Assembly: GCA_973895155.1 (NCBI GenBank) | Contig: OZ316897.1 | Span: 19,034,001 to 19,098,000 of the forward strand | Direction of reading: 5' to 3' | From: Marsupella aquatica | Lineage: Eukaryota > Marchantiophyta | DNA length: 64,000 nt | Program-made: the position numbers and the translations under genes | Shown here: positions 23,285 to 35,370 of the stretch, in pieces | Numbering within the stretch: the stretch's first letter is position 1 | Layout of the letters: each line of letters opens with the position of its first letter | The notes under the pieces: model-generated | Seen by the model: only the letters and a program-made list of their open reading frames with translations | Databases searched by the model: none | What the model was told of the DNA's origin: nothing

Positions 23285-23296
23285 GCTCTGATACCA
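23285..23296 (-). other. Primer-binding site (initiator Met tRNA)
   Basis: On the minus strand TGGTATCAGAGC starts two bases after the 5' LTR, the standard plant Copia primer site complementary to the 3' end of initiator tRNA-Met. Confidence 0.92.
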
Positions 23297-23298
23297 AT

Positions 23299-23683
23299 TG
23301 TTGAGCATAGACGACGATCGCAACGGCAAGCCCATGAACCATCCAACGCACAATAGTCGACACAAGAGATACGTGGTTCACCTCCTTGAGGCTACGTCCA
23401 CGGGAACACACAAGAGAGCTTTACTGAACTCTAAGCCCGTCGGCTATACCGAGTCTCCACAGTGTAAGCTCTCCCTATCTCTCAAGTGGCTCCATAACAA
23501 TGAGCCTTGGTTCTACCTCTCCAAGCACACATGCCTCTTATGATATAGTGTGCAACTTAGTTGTACCTAACCACATAGTTGTACCTAATCACGTAGTTGT
23601 ACCTAACCACGTAGTTGTACCAACCCACGTTGTTGTACCAACCACGTCATACCTAACCTAGACGTAAGAGTAAATACCCAACA
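23299..23683 (-). repeat. 5' LTR of the Copia element
   Basis: 385 bp; same sequence as the left LTR by eye. It should carry the element's promoter on the minus strand. Confidence 0.95.
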
Positions 23684-24137
23684 GGTGTTGGCTCTACTTG
23701 CCGCTGGCACAATCATGGACTTTTGCCAACCCCTTGGGTACTGTCCCCCTCCAGTGGGCCACCCTCTTGTGTGCTCTTTTGGAAAGGAATTCAATTGGAT
23801 GTTTCAAAGGCAAAAATTAAAAAAGGACTGGACTGTACTCATCAATTGACCAATCAATGACATTTTGCAGCACTCTTGCACCATTCGCTCTAGTACTACT
23901 AATTCCATTCATAAAATCAGCATATAAAAGGCAAAACCCAAGTGGACCCTAGGGCAAGGTGCTACAATCTAGTGAGGCCGAAACAAGTGCATTTTTTTTA
24001 GTGGCAAAAATTCACCAAATACACATCCCCAAAAATCTTTTGCCACTTTTGGCAAAAATTGGCTACTATTTACGGACCCCCATTAGGGGTCTCTTGCAAA
24101 TTCTCTGCCATGAGGTTGCGCCACATCACCACAACCA

Positions 24138-24198
24138 GCCACAAACAGGAATGATCCTACTTTTAACAATAACAAACGTGCACATTCCTGTTTGTGGC
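24138..24198. repeat. Perfect 16-base inverted repeat (hairpin)
   Basis: GCCACAAACAGGAATG (24138-24153) pairs exactly with CATTCCTGTTTGTGGC (24183-24198) across a 29-base loop. It could be an end of a small element or a short fold-back; no small-RNA claim is made. Confidence 0.8.
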
Positions 24199-24439
24199 AA
24201 AAGCAATGTAATTTTTGGGGCGCCATGCCGTAAACATCAAACGTAAAAAAATCCAAAATACAAAGGAAGAGATGTCATTTAGTAAAATAAAGTTACCATT
24301 TTGATGTTTGTCAAAGATATATATATATGTGTTTTATATCAAAATGTTTGTAAAATAATTGTCATTCAGTAAAATAATTGTTTGCAAGTTTGAAAAAACA
24401 AATCAATAGAAATGTACATAGTTAAAAACACTTTGGCTT

Positions 24440-24940
24440 CACATTGTAAAACTAAATAATAAATCTTCTTAGTACTTGATAAAATTTGTCAATGTTGATT
24501 CATTGGAAAACTCAAGATCTAGATTTAGAAACTCGTGAACTCTTTAGTATTGTCTTGATAAAATCTCTTAATGTCAGTCATTGGAAAGTTGGAGTAAAAT
24601 TAAAAACTCATCATCTCCTTGGTACTGGACAAAATCTATCAATGTTAGGTTGACTTCATTGGAAAACTAGAGAAATTCAAATTGTCATGATCTCTTTAAT
24701 TCTTGACGAATAATCTCAATGTCACACATTAGAAAGTTAGAGAGATTGAAAATCTCATGATGTCTTTAGTAGTGTGACAAAATCCGACATGAAATTTGTC
24801 AATGTTGGACTCAATGTTGGAAAGCTAAAAGAATTCATGACTCATGATCAAAAAAATTATTCTCACTCATTGGAAAGGCAAAGAAATTCAAAAGCTCATT
24901 TGGAACTTGACAAAATTTGTCAATCTGAGGCTCATTGGAA
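24440..24940. repeat. Degenerate tandem repeat, unit about 75 bases
   Basis: About six diverged units share, in order, CTCATGATCTCTTTAGT, TTGACAAAATTTGTCAATG and CATTGGAAA..AGAGAAATT. The TTGACAAAAT.TGTCAA core recurs near 24476, 24553, 24627, 24703, 24790 and 24906. Confidence 0.7.
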
Positions 24941-25699
24941 ACTCTTTCTCGATTAAGAGATATCACAATCTCGTCACCGTCACAAACTTAGTCGTTGCAA
25001 ATTGAGTTTTTTTGATTACGTCGCCATCGCCTGTCCACAATGCTTGCTTCTTGGCTTGAATTGTTCGCATTCCTCTAGTCCTCAACTTAAGCTCATTCTG
25101 AACACAGGTTGATGTCAAATGCAACCTCTATGTCAAAGAAACAATTGTTTGTCTCTTCCTTGCACCATAGCTTTCTTAACTAAAAAAAACTACAAATCTT
25201 TCATGTAAAGTGATGGCTTGTTCGTTTTGTGTGTTCTTCCCACCGAATCGACAAGCACTCTTTTGCCAACAACTGAGTGTTGTCCTCCAGTTTGTCTTGT
25301 GGCGGTAATGCTCAATGTAACTCACAAACAATCAATCAGGAATGGTAGAAACACAATTTCTCTAATGTGTAAGCAAAAACCGTCAAAAAACTCAATTCCT
25401 CCACATTCAACTTTCGTTTGATAAATCTCTTCTATCTTTTGAGCAATTTCTTTTGTATGAGCACACACCAAGACCATCGGGAGACTCATCACTCATCATT
25501 GATTTCACTTCATCACACACACATTCCTTGGATGAACATGGGGGTCCATGGCCAGTGTTCCACCTAATCACAGGCCCCATTAGCCATAATCCAACGGTCA
25601 GCCTTAAATCTAGGGATATCTGAGGGTCAGGAAATTAATATTGAATAGGGAATCTTTTGAGCATCTTCTCATTCACACACCATACATTGGCCACTGGCC

Positions 25700-25815
25700 A
25701 AAAAGTAAAATCCTTAAAAAATACACTGGCAGGAACCAGTGGGGAAGCTGGGCCTCCAAAGTAGAATCCTTAAATAAATACGCTGGCTGGAACCAGGGGG
25801 GAAGCTGAGAAGTAG
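25700..25815. repeat. Tandem direct repeat, two copies of about 58 bases
   Basis: Both copies share GTA.AATCCTTAAA, ACACTGGC/ACGCTGGC, GGAACCAG and GGGGAAGCTG. Confidence 0.7.
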
Positions 25816-27197
25816 AATCCAAACGAGAGGCAACTAAATGAGGAATTCAGAAACTACACCGGGAGCAGCACACTCTTACAGACCGAGGACTCTTTCTCGC
25901 CTCTCATCACCTGTTCAGACAGTGCTCGAAGACCACCACCATCGTCACATCGTCCCTTTCGTGTCTCATAATTGTCTGACTGACGAGGTCCACCATCGAA
26001 GAATTTATTGTCGTGTCAAACCGACGTCCAATGCTCGTTGTTCTTCTTCCTCTTGACACATTTTCGACATTTGGTCCGCATTGATAGAACGAGACAGGTC
26101 CAACAATAAGCAAGACAGTCTCGAAGCAGCTCCAACCTGTGCCTCCTCCGTCGGGACGCTTCGTCTGCTTCGCCTCGTTGCAGGTAGGGACCCAACTCAT
26201 TGCAATGCTTGCTGACGAATTGTAAGTTTGTTGAGAGCTCATGCGGTGTTTCGTCATTGTGGAAGAACGTGGTGACTGTGAAACACGGTGGGAGAGATCA
26301 CGGTCTCCTGTTGGAAATTCCGATTCCTCGAGATTCCGTAATTTCGGTTTCACAGTTGTGGCACCTGTTGGAATGAATCATTTGTCCACCCCTTCTTACG
26401 TTTGTCGTTTCGGCACAGAATCTTTGTGATATGTGATTTTCAATGCCGTGCAATAACGGAATGGTCCCTTCATGCGAGGTTGAGAATCTCGCTTAGAAAA
26501 GGGGGCCTATCATTAGATGGATCACAGTAGCGTCATGACCAGTCTATCCTGGAATCCAGAATCTTGGCGTGGTTCAATGATTACCTGTATATTCATTCTA
26601 TAGAGTCGTTTCGGTGGCTGGAGGTTTCTTGCCAAACAGTTAATATGGGCCTTAGCTGTGAGCCTCGTTCCAAAGGCATGCTGACTTCTGTGATCGCTGC
26701 CATCTGCACCGTTTGAATATTTCTGGTCGGGGTCACTTAGTACGCATAGAAGTCTTGATCGGCAAAGCCCTCAACATTGGAAGGAAACATGTATTCACTT
26801 TCGGAGCTCCTTTAGCATGCGCAAATTGGTTTCTCTAGTTCTTCTACGGACCCGCTGAGACTGTTTGCCGTTAAGAAGGGTACGAAGTGTGAGCCACAGT
26901 TATGAGCTGGACTTGAACATCCTTTGTCCTGACATCACTGAATTTTGAAGAATCCTGTCATGATCTTTTCTCTTTTCAATGATGGAAAACATGCGACAGA
27001 AATGTCTCGCTGTATGTGTTTACCTTTGTTTCCTATAGCAAATCTATCTGAAGGAGAAGAACGCACATAAACTGGCGGTCCAAGACATTGTCTCGTCAGT
27101 GATTTTGACAGCCGCTGTCCTTTATCGCAGGATTTCGAACACCTTCTCGGTGATACGTAATTCTGTTCTCGTGGGCCGGCCAACGGGGGCAGCAGAG

Positions 27198-30100
27198 ATG
27201 GTGAACACAGATTACAAACAGAATGGTGGAAATCCTGCGCCGGAAGAACAAGTAAGACAGTACAGAGGAATTGGAATTGTCTACTCTTTTTGGAGAGAGC
27301 AGAATCAGGGAATGCTTTTGAGCTACCTAAGATAGTAGCTGTGTGTCGCAATCAGCTAGACTAGCTGTTTCGGCCGTCGAGGTGCTGGTTCCCAATAATT
27401 TTCCAAGTTCGTCCCGTTTGATGAATTGAACAAAAGCGTTTCACTGTGCTGACGCTCACCTGATCTCTCGCCCATTATTTTGTTGAACAGCTTCTGGTGT
27501 CAGAGAAAAATGGTGTGAAATTTTTGACACTCAATCGGCCCAGCAAGCTCAACACCATCACAGTACCAATGGTAAGAGCTGAAACATCTACCTGGCAAAA
27601 CTAATTATCTTTGGTACCGCGTTCAGTCCACTTGCAAGCGATTCATCAATTGTTCCTTGGCCCGCTACTTTTTGACATGAGTCCTTGTTGATGTATTCGA
27701 ACGTACAGAATCCTTGTGCTTAAATTGGACCAGCCACACTCTTTTCACCGGCCACACCTCCAGTTCTGAATGTTTTCCTTTTTCAGACTTTTCTAATGAG
27801 AAATATATGGCTAGCACAGAGAGACTTGCTAATCTGTTTATCTAGTCTTTTGTAATGGGCTTTTGCCATTCCCTACACAGATTATGAAGATGATCGATGA
27901 GTACAAAAAGTGTGAGGACGATGACTCCACGAAGATGATCATACTGAAGGTCGTCAGTTTTTCGTTTGTAAATGCTGAATCAGTTTTTAAAGTCAATGGA
28001 AAATGGCACTAGAATTCTACTAGTCAATGGTATCAGGCATTGCAGTTGAATAAAGGGAGCTTGAATTCTATTTGAATCAGTTCTCCTACGTCCAGATGTT
28101 AAAATGCATTGTTGATGACATGACGGGCCATGTTGTGACCTGTTGATCATTTATTTTGCAGGGGAGTGGACGTGGCTTTTGCGCAGGCGGTGATTTAAGC
28201 GTGTTCTACGATTTTGGAAAATCAAGTACTTTTCGTAACGTGATTACGGCTGAGGTCCTGTGCTGTAAAATACATGAACGTTAATGTTTAAGACCTAACA
28301 AATCTCTCGAAGCTTTGGTTTGCTATGTCTGGAGATTACCCAAAACTTTAAAGTAGTAGAATTCTCTATTTACATAACAAGTAATAGGTTGTCCGTCGAT
28401 GCAGATGAAGGATGGAGGTCGGCGGTATATCGCAAGTACTGGCTTGATTATCACATATCCACTTATAAGAAACCTCAAGTAAGCAATGTCCCACCATTCA
28501 GCAAAACGTATTAACACGCGTTCAGGGTGAACAAGAACTTGAGAGAGACGTTCGTGGTGATCTTAGTGTGCATTTATGTTGTATGCTGCTCAACGCGAGG
28601 AGCGGTTCGAGACGGAGGATGATTTACTCTCTGGCAGTCAATATGGACTTGAAAAACTATTGCTACTAGAGGTATTGCAAATGTGGGAGTCATTTCTTGG
28701 ACAATTGAATAGGTTACAATAAACAATGTAATTCGATCATGATTATGATATTGCTCTCAATCAGGTTGCCCTTTGGCACGGACTCGTCATGGGTGGGGGC
28801 GCAGGCTTGTCAGTACTTGGCCGCTTCAGAGTAGCAACAGAGAAAACCGTAAGTGGAGTGTTTTTCACATCCGTTACGTGAAGAGTAGGCTAGATAAGTG
28901 CAGTAGAATTCAGTTGCATTTGCGAGGTCATCACTAGAAGCACCATATTTTTTCCCCTATTCGAAGGTCGAGGATTCGGAAGAACTTTCATGAGTCAAAA
29001 ACCAGCGAATAACTTCTTCTATTAAGGGCATGCGCTTCGCTATTTCTTAAGTGCGTGGGTGGGTGCATTGGATGCAGATATTTTCCATGCCAGAAGTTGC
29101 AGTTGGCTATCACACTGATGTTGGAGCATCCTACTGGCTTTCCCGTCTTCCTGACTCGATTGGTATGCGGCCTCGCATCAATGTCTAACCTTGATTTTTT
29201 TTAATGGATGCATTGCTTCTCAATAGGTGAGAAGCATCACCTATTGAGATTAGTGTCGTGTATTGATTGAGCTTATTCCACCAAAGTATCATTGCTTCAT
29301 GCTTTTCTCTTTGTGAGGATGATAATGATTGTGGTCATTCACTGTATATCGGTAAGGGATTATGATTTCGAAAGAGTTGAGGGAGGGAATAGCACTGACG
29401 TGTCATTGGCGGACCTTCAGGGGAGTACTTGACATTGCTTAGTGCACGCCTTGATGGAGCTGAGATGTACACGTCAGGGCTTGCCACTCATTTTGTGCCT
29501 CTGGAGGTAAAGGATACAGAGGACCTACGCGCAACTCACCAAAAAACATGGTCCTTTCAGTTTTGAAATGTAGGATAGGGATGAATTCGAGGTTACAAAA
29601 ATTATGGTCCTTTTGAGTTACAGGGAGTTGGACGGTTCCAGTGTCAATTACTGAATTATTGTGATTCATGCTGGCTACTTTTGCTTCAGACTGCTGTGAT
29701 TCTGAAATCCGTATTCTTTGACATGCTTCAGAAACTGGCCGACCTGGAGCAAAGACTGGTGGATCTCCAGTCAGGAGAACCTGCTGACATTGATGCCTTA
29801 ATAAATGATTTTGCCGTTGCAGCGAAGATTGGCCCAAACAGCATATTTAACAAGTTTGTTTTCTACTCTGCACTCTACACTCTACACTCTACACGGTAGA
29901 TCTCGAAAATGCTTAGAAGATTATGTACTCATTGTCTGTTGTCAAGGGTAGGGTGGAAGAAGGATGTAGGAAATACAAGCAGTAGATAATATTAACTTTT
30001 GAGGTGGACGTGGCACCTACTGTTGTTTCATTCTTTTGTGTTCACATGTGCGGGCCACCGCTGAAATTTTGCAATCCCGAGGGTTGCGATCTTCTTTGAA

Positions 30101-31561
30101 CCGGTTGGACTTAAGTGATTTGATAAGAACTCCATTGGTACTTGTGCAGGGAACGGCAAGCTCTCATAAACAGAACTTTTTCAATGCCATCGGTTGAAGA
30201 AATCATAGCAGCTCTGGTAATTCTTCTTGGGTCATGCGTAATGCATATCACCTATCCGATTCCTCATTTCTTGTTAAATTATTGAACAGATAGAGTTTGA
30301 TACTAATTGTAACAGGTACTTTCCCAGAAAGGGTGTGTAAGAAGTTGTAGCTGATGAAGTTTCCTGTGCGCTTCACAGCGAGTTGTTCGTGCCTTGATTG
30401 CTTTCAGGTAAGTTAACATTTGACCTTGCAGGAGGCCGAGGTGAAGGAGCCAGGTCAAGAATGGTTGAAAGAACCGCTGAAGATTCTGAAGAGATCCTCT
30501 CCCACAGCTTTGAAAGTGGTTTTACAATCGGTATGTGTCCCATCTCTAATGCCCCAGAGCTTTGGATTGTGCCTCGCCTTAAGCAACAAAGGAATATTTT
30601 ATAGATGCAAGATGGCCCTGTCCAAGACTTGCGATCCTAAGAGGCGGGCAATGTAGCAAATGTCAAGGAACTACTCTTTAAAGGATTCTAGGAGATATTG
30701 CCTACTTGAAGGTAGACGTGAATGGCCTCTTCAATCCTGAGGTGACCCCTGTTGCTTTGACAGATTCGGACTGGTAGAGACCAGACACTACCTGAGGTGT
30801 TGCAGCGTGAATTCCGACTTTCCATCAATTGTCTTAGAGCTATCATTTCTGAGGACCTGTATGAGGTATTCCATCAAATTTCTCTGCTCCAATTGTCTTT
30901 TTGGTACAGGAATTGAGATGCCTGAAGTGATTGTCGTCCTTCACGCTACGGGAGCCATAGCTCATGCTTGAAGAGAATACCTGTGTCTTGGCGAGTGTTG
31001 CAATTTTGGTTTAAGAGCCAATTGCTGCCAAATAACGTCATATGGTGGTTTTTCGAATGCATTTTTCAGGGTATAAGAGCAGTTGTGATTGATAAAGACA
31101 ACGCACCTAAGGTACGGTATATGTAGGCAAATCAGGTCAACAGTTGAGATATTAATTCGGGCTTCTCATGAGCTCTAGTCTCAGGTCTAGAAAAACTGCT
31201 TTTGCACTTTCTCCGTTGCGGTCGTCACCCAAAATTGTTCTGGTTCAATTTTCGAACTAAACAAAATCTGACGTTTTTGCAGTGGAAGCCATCAACTCTA
31301 GAAGAGGTTTCCCAAGAAAATTTGGACAAAATGGTGAACTCTTTCAACGGAGAAGAGGACCTTCGATTACCAGAGAAGAATATACCGAGGTGTGTATGAG
31401 TTGAGGATTTTACTTCTTGTATAATCATTGCAAACATCAACTATTTGACAACCATTGCTCATCAGTTACAAAGACGGGCTGTCAATTGTCATTAAGACTG
31501 TAACGTACTCGCCTGTTGATACAGATGGGGAGGCAGCTGGGAGGAGACGCAGAAATCTTAG
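27198..31561 (+). CDS. HIBCH: 3-hydroxyisobutyryl-CoA hydrolase-like protein (CHY1/HIBCH family)
   Basis: My model has exons 27198-27251, 27491-27571, 27881-27949, 28162-28225, 28405-28478, 28765-28848, 29078-29162, 29421-29506, 29732-29853, 30150-30216, 30432-30530, 30764-30865, 31070-31111, 31283-31389 and 31525-31561. All introns are GT-AG, all phases agree, 390 residues, normal for the family. It belongs to the enoyl-CoA hydratase/isomerase superfamily and should hydrolyse 3-hydroxyisobutyryl-CoA in valine breakdown. Visible: NRPSKLNTI near residue 34, oxyanion-hole [11 protein letters not shown] (69-79), MGGGAG, and catalytic pair Glu148 (SMPE) and Asp156 (HTDVG) with the family spacing of eight. 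A possible upstream in-frame ATG (27099) would add 33 residues. The modelled tail [11 protein letters not shown] has no SKL-type peroxisome signal; the last exon is the least certain part. Confidence 0.92.
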
Positions 31562-33557
31562 GGGCCAGTAACTTCCACCCAACCTACACTCATTCGTTGC
31601 CTTCATTTATACTCGATGGATATCTCCACCGCGGTTTTGACACTCTTGATGGACTTGTCCGCATAACCTGCCAACAGGATGAGGAAAGAGTTGGCCAGGT
31701 CATCCCAGTTAAAACTAGGAGATAAACAAGTTGTTGACAATTGTCTATTCACCATTGAATAATATAGCATCTCACATTGATGAGTTCATATTCCTTGTGT
31801 AATATTGTGTAGATTACTCTCTCTCAATTTTGAGGGTCTTGTTGTCACCTATTGAAGCTTTGCTGCCGAAAGAAATGTGGATATTGCATATGATGACCAC
31901 TGCAATTGGTGATAAACCATGGGGAGACCTTGTCTAGAACATGAGCGCCCACCAAAAAATGTGTTAGCTATCCTGGAACTTAACTACTGGAAATATCTCC
32001 GAGAACTTCCTGAAGGATTGGAAGGGGGTCTCTAGTTCGTTTAGCAGTCTGAATTGGATGGTGTAGCCATCTCGTGCTACTCCATTGTGACAGGGACTTT
32101 GGGCTGGGAAGGGTAGGCAGTGATACAGGACTGCATCCAAATTGTGTTCGTATTGAACAAATAACTTTAAATCGGGTCTCTAGCTTTCACATTACAAGGT
32201 GCAACATACTTGGAAGTTGTTCTGGATTAAACGTGGAATTTGGTCAATATCAGTGTCACATGGAACCACTGCCAAGCTCTGAGATCCCTGCCTAAAAATC
32301 AGGACCATCACATGTTCAGAGATTCAACCCAAAAACAGTACTAACTTTTTTACCCACGATACGACTGTGACTTCACATATCCAACGCAGTCAGGGATATT
32401 GGTCAGGAAACCGCATCAGGTTCCGAAATTAGCTGTAGAACACCGAGAAATACGGAAAGTGAGGACTGCCAATTCTACACTCTGTAATGCTGGGAACAAG
32501 TTCACGAGGACCGCAGTCAAACTTATGGTAAGTGAATAAGAGGGAAGTTCCTATAAATCCCACTCTTGTTGGCTCTAATAAGAAGGGAACTTTTTCTACT
32601 CTCTATTTGCTCCTCCATTTGAGTTCGTATCAAACAAAGTACCTCAGAAGCAACCCCAAAGAAAAAGTATCAAACAAAACAAAGCAGGACCCAGCCACAA
32701 AATTTTCATTGTGGACATTTTTACAGCACATAGAGTACATTTGCATAAGGTCTGCAAGGGTGTCTTACTGGCAGAAGAAAAGATCTATCATGAAATCCAT
32801 TGGTCGAAAAGTTAAGTAGAATTCAGAAGTGATCTGACTATTTCCGAGGGTTACCAAAATTTACCATACAAATCAAGTATACGAAGGAATACGTTTGACC
32901 AAGTGTGCACGATCAGGGCAGGAGCAAAGACTTGAGCCATCCCCGGAAAAGTTAGACAGTGTTTAGAAGAAAATTGGGCATGTTGAACACGGATTGGGAA
33001 AGTTTACAAAGGTCAACAGACAACAGAAAGTTCATTGCTACATATATGGAAAACGTAATTGAATTGAAAACTTTAGAAAACGCATCACTTCCGTTCAAAA
33101 TCCAGACACGTGAACTCAGTCAGTTCAGTCACAACTGGACACAGCATAATAGCGTATCACAACTGCCTCTAAGAATCTGCACACTTTACAAAGTGAACCC
33201 AACCGGAAAAGTACGCTGGGCTTACATGGCCTGAGGCTAAACCGACGAGTCCCTGAAAATTAACAACGGTCTTTCGAGCTTAAACATGATGATACATGTT
33301 CCTCTGGAAATAATCTCAGATTCTCATCTCCCAACGTAGGAAGTGCATCCAGTGATGATCCGAACGCTAAGAGATGCATATACAGTTGCAATTGACTCAG
33401 CAACAATAGCTGCTCTTGCCTGCTAAGACCTAATTCGCAAAATCGCCTCAAAACAAAGACAGTAATATTGTGCAGCACATCACCGACCCTGGAGAATCCG
33501 TTACATCGCGCTTTCGGCTTCCTTCTTCGCGACATTCCAGCCAATCCTCCCTCCTCA
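31562..33557. other. Intergenic; 3' flanks of two convergent genes
   Basis: Contains no supported coding frame. It should hold the 3' UTR of the HIBCH-like gene (+) and of SEC61B (-). Confidence 0.5.
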
Positions 33558-33878
33558 TCAAGCGCCAGCGCTCTTCAGGTGGTAGAGCTTCCCGATTACG
33601 TGCAAAGCAGTGACGAAACCAATGAAGCAAAGGCTCATGACCAGCACAACCGTAGGTGTGATCTTCAATCCAGGAGCATCATCGGTGTAGAACCGGAGCA
33701 TATTGGAGTTCCCACCGAATCCTCCTCCACCTCCGCTTCCACCGGGTCCAGAAGACCGTCTTCTCCTCAATCCTCCTGGCCCATGGTTCCCCCTAGGTGG
33801 AGCTCCTCCAGCCGGAGATCCACTGCCGCTTCTCGACACCACTGAGGATGCCTGACTCGGCGACGCCCCCTTCGCCAT
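33558..33878 (-). CDS. SEC61B: Sec61 subunit beta, ER protein translocon
   Basis: Single exon, 106 residues from the ATG at 33878. The Sec61 beta subunit is a tail-anchored protein of the ER translocon that binds Sec61 alpha and helps ribosome and channel contacts. The sequence shows the family layout: a low-complexity Ser/Gly/Pro N-terminus with an RRRR block (about residues 37-40), a Gly run, the very conserved [20 protein letters not shown] (about residues 60-79), then one membrane segment and a short Lys tail. The frame is open for 20 codons further up, but those residues do not look like the family, so I chose this start. It is slightly longer than many plant copies, because of the N-terminal low-complexity part. 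No intron is needed. Confidence 0.96.
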   Translation of the reverse strand: MAKGASPSQASSVVSRSGSGSPAGGAPPRGNHGPGGLRRRRSSGPGGSGGGGGFGGNSNMLRFYTDDAPGLKITPTVVLVMSLCFIGFVTALHVIGKLYHLKSAGA

Positions 33879-34422
33879 CGCCCCTTCCGAACGGCACCAC
33901 CGCAGGTACACTCGCAGATAATCGGATGGCGCAGACAAGTTCCGTCAACAGCAGACACGCAATTCCGCAAATCGCAAACCGATATCGATCTGTTCGATCC
34001 GTCCACAAATTATTTCCTCTCACGCCTTCCTCTCACTCCCCACAAAGCTCGCCGACCTCTGCCCTGTTTCATCCACCGCTGTTCACCACCCTCAGAGTGA
34101 ACTTACTGCCGAAAGAGTCAGGTCGAGGAGTGTCGCGAACGCACGTCTGCCCTACACCAATGTTGTTAAGTTCCACAAAAACAAGCTCGACCCAAACGCA
34201 AGAACAGGGATGCAGCACAACAATGAAGACCTCCGATACCAAGATCGCCTTTAATACCCGATTGTGAATACCTGGTCACTCACTCCCTCCCTCTTCGACT
34301 ATCGGCTTGCTCTCCTCCTAGTCACAATGTCACTGGTCTGTCGATCCCAATTGTGGGCGAAGCTGAGTGCTCAGTCAGTCGCCAAGAAATTCCGAGACGA
34401 GACGAGACACGACGAGAGAAGC

Positions 34423-34456
<34 letters not shown>

Positions 34457-34460
34457 GAAA
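33879..34460 (-). promoter_or_regulatory. Likely 5' region of SEC61B with (AG)n tract
   Basis: Upstream of SEC61B. A pure AG run at about 34424-34451 (CT on the gene strand) is typical of plant 5' UTRs and promoters. No clear TATA box on the minus strand was found. Confidence 0.4.
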
Positions 34461-34639
34461 GGAAAAGAGCCCTAAGCTTAGACGACGCGTTTGACTGAGA
34501 CTACGCTTCGTCTCGACTTCTGCTCGAGGAAAACGCTCGCGTGCAAGTCGGCCGGCCTTGGGACGGTACAGTACTCCAGTCGGTGTTGAGGGCCTTGGCC
34601 CTTGGGACGGTACAGTGAGGTGGAGCTACCGTACAGTGA

Positions 34640-35370
34640 ACCGTATATAAGTGCAAGGTGGATAAGTGCATTTTGTGGATTAGTGCAGGCCAACCATGTC
34701 TTCCTCTAAACTTAGAAGAATTTTCTTTGTAAATGTATAAAAAACCAGGCCAGTGATGGAAGAGGTTTGGTCACAAAAGCTGAACTGTTACAAATACCCT
34801 CTATTAATAATTATACACTGTATTTTTCAGAATTATATGCGCAAAATTGTATATGCAGAAAAAAGATTTGGAGGCATTTTTGGGCCCCCACCACAAAGCT
34901 GAACTGAAAGTTCAGCCAAATATGCAGTTTGTATACTTACGTTCAGGTAGACCCTTACTTAACTAAAACATATTGGCACTAAATGACCAATTATACACAA
35001 GAGTATTTCGATCTATAAAGGTCCAGACTCATTTATGAATTACTCCAATGCTTACATAACATTCAAGCAATTAAATGTGCAATATGATGGCTTTGGGTAT
35101 GAGAAGTCTGATGTGTGTGACCAGACAACACAATGGGGAAGTGTATATTAAGTGATTGCCCATGCACTTATTAGACAGCGGGGACTGTGTACATATGGAT
35201 AACTGCATAAATAATGTCCCATGCACTTACGGCATAGCGCATTTGGTGAATAAGTGCTGGCTGGTGGTGTCTTCTCTGGAAGCTGTACTTTATGAAGGAC
35301 CGCACCTACAGTTGTCTCTCTATAAGTGCACAATCCATAAGTGAAACCCTGGATAACTGCAATGATTCCC
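34640..35370. repeat. Cluster of ATAAGTGCA motifs at both ends of a 0.7-kb segment
   Basis: ATAAGTGCA or close variants occur at 34645, 34662 and 34680 and again, in both directions, at about 35165, 35230, 35255, 35322 and 35337, with GTGGAT/ATCCA next to several. Clustered subterminal motifs are a feature of some DNA transposons. No matching terminal repeat or target duplication was proved. A 16-base phrase CTTGGGACGGTACAGT occurs twice just before (34557, 34603). Confidence 0.4.

Larger units (their letters stand above)
17716..23683 (-). mobile_element. Complete Ty1/copia LTR retrotransposon with 5-bp target duplication
   Basis: The element is 5,968 bp. It has two 385-bp LTRs (TG…CA) that I cannot distinguish by eye, target duplication GGTGT at 17711-17715 and 23684-23688, a Met-tRNA-type primer site next to the right LTR, a purine tract next to the left LTR, a gag frame and a pol frame. 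Domain order in pol is protease, integrase, reverse transcriptase, RNase H, which is the copia order. LTR identity means a recent insertion. An in-frame TGA divides gag from pol, so the copy may not make full polyprotein. Confidence 0.97.
23689..27197. other. Intergenic repeat-bearing DNA, no supported gene
   Basis: No exon chain or family match. A minus-strand frame of 148 codons at 25907-26353 shows no domain. The last 1-1.5 kb may hold promoter and 5' UTR exons of the HIBCH-like gene, but no site is clear. Listed repeats lie at 24138-24198, 24440-24940 and 25700-25815. Confidence 0.45.

Noticed and set aside
25907-26353. 148-codon minus-strand frame
   Set aside because: No domain, no splice or neighbour support; composition not clearly coding.
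31516-31725. Separate 69-codon frame after the HIBCH-like gene
   Set aside because: Overlaps the modelled last exon in another frame and has no domain.
33879-33938. Upstream in-frame ATG of SEC61B (20 more residues)
   Set aside because: The extra residues do not resemble Sec61 beta N-termini and the inner ATG fits the family.
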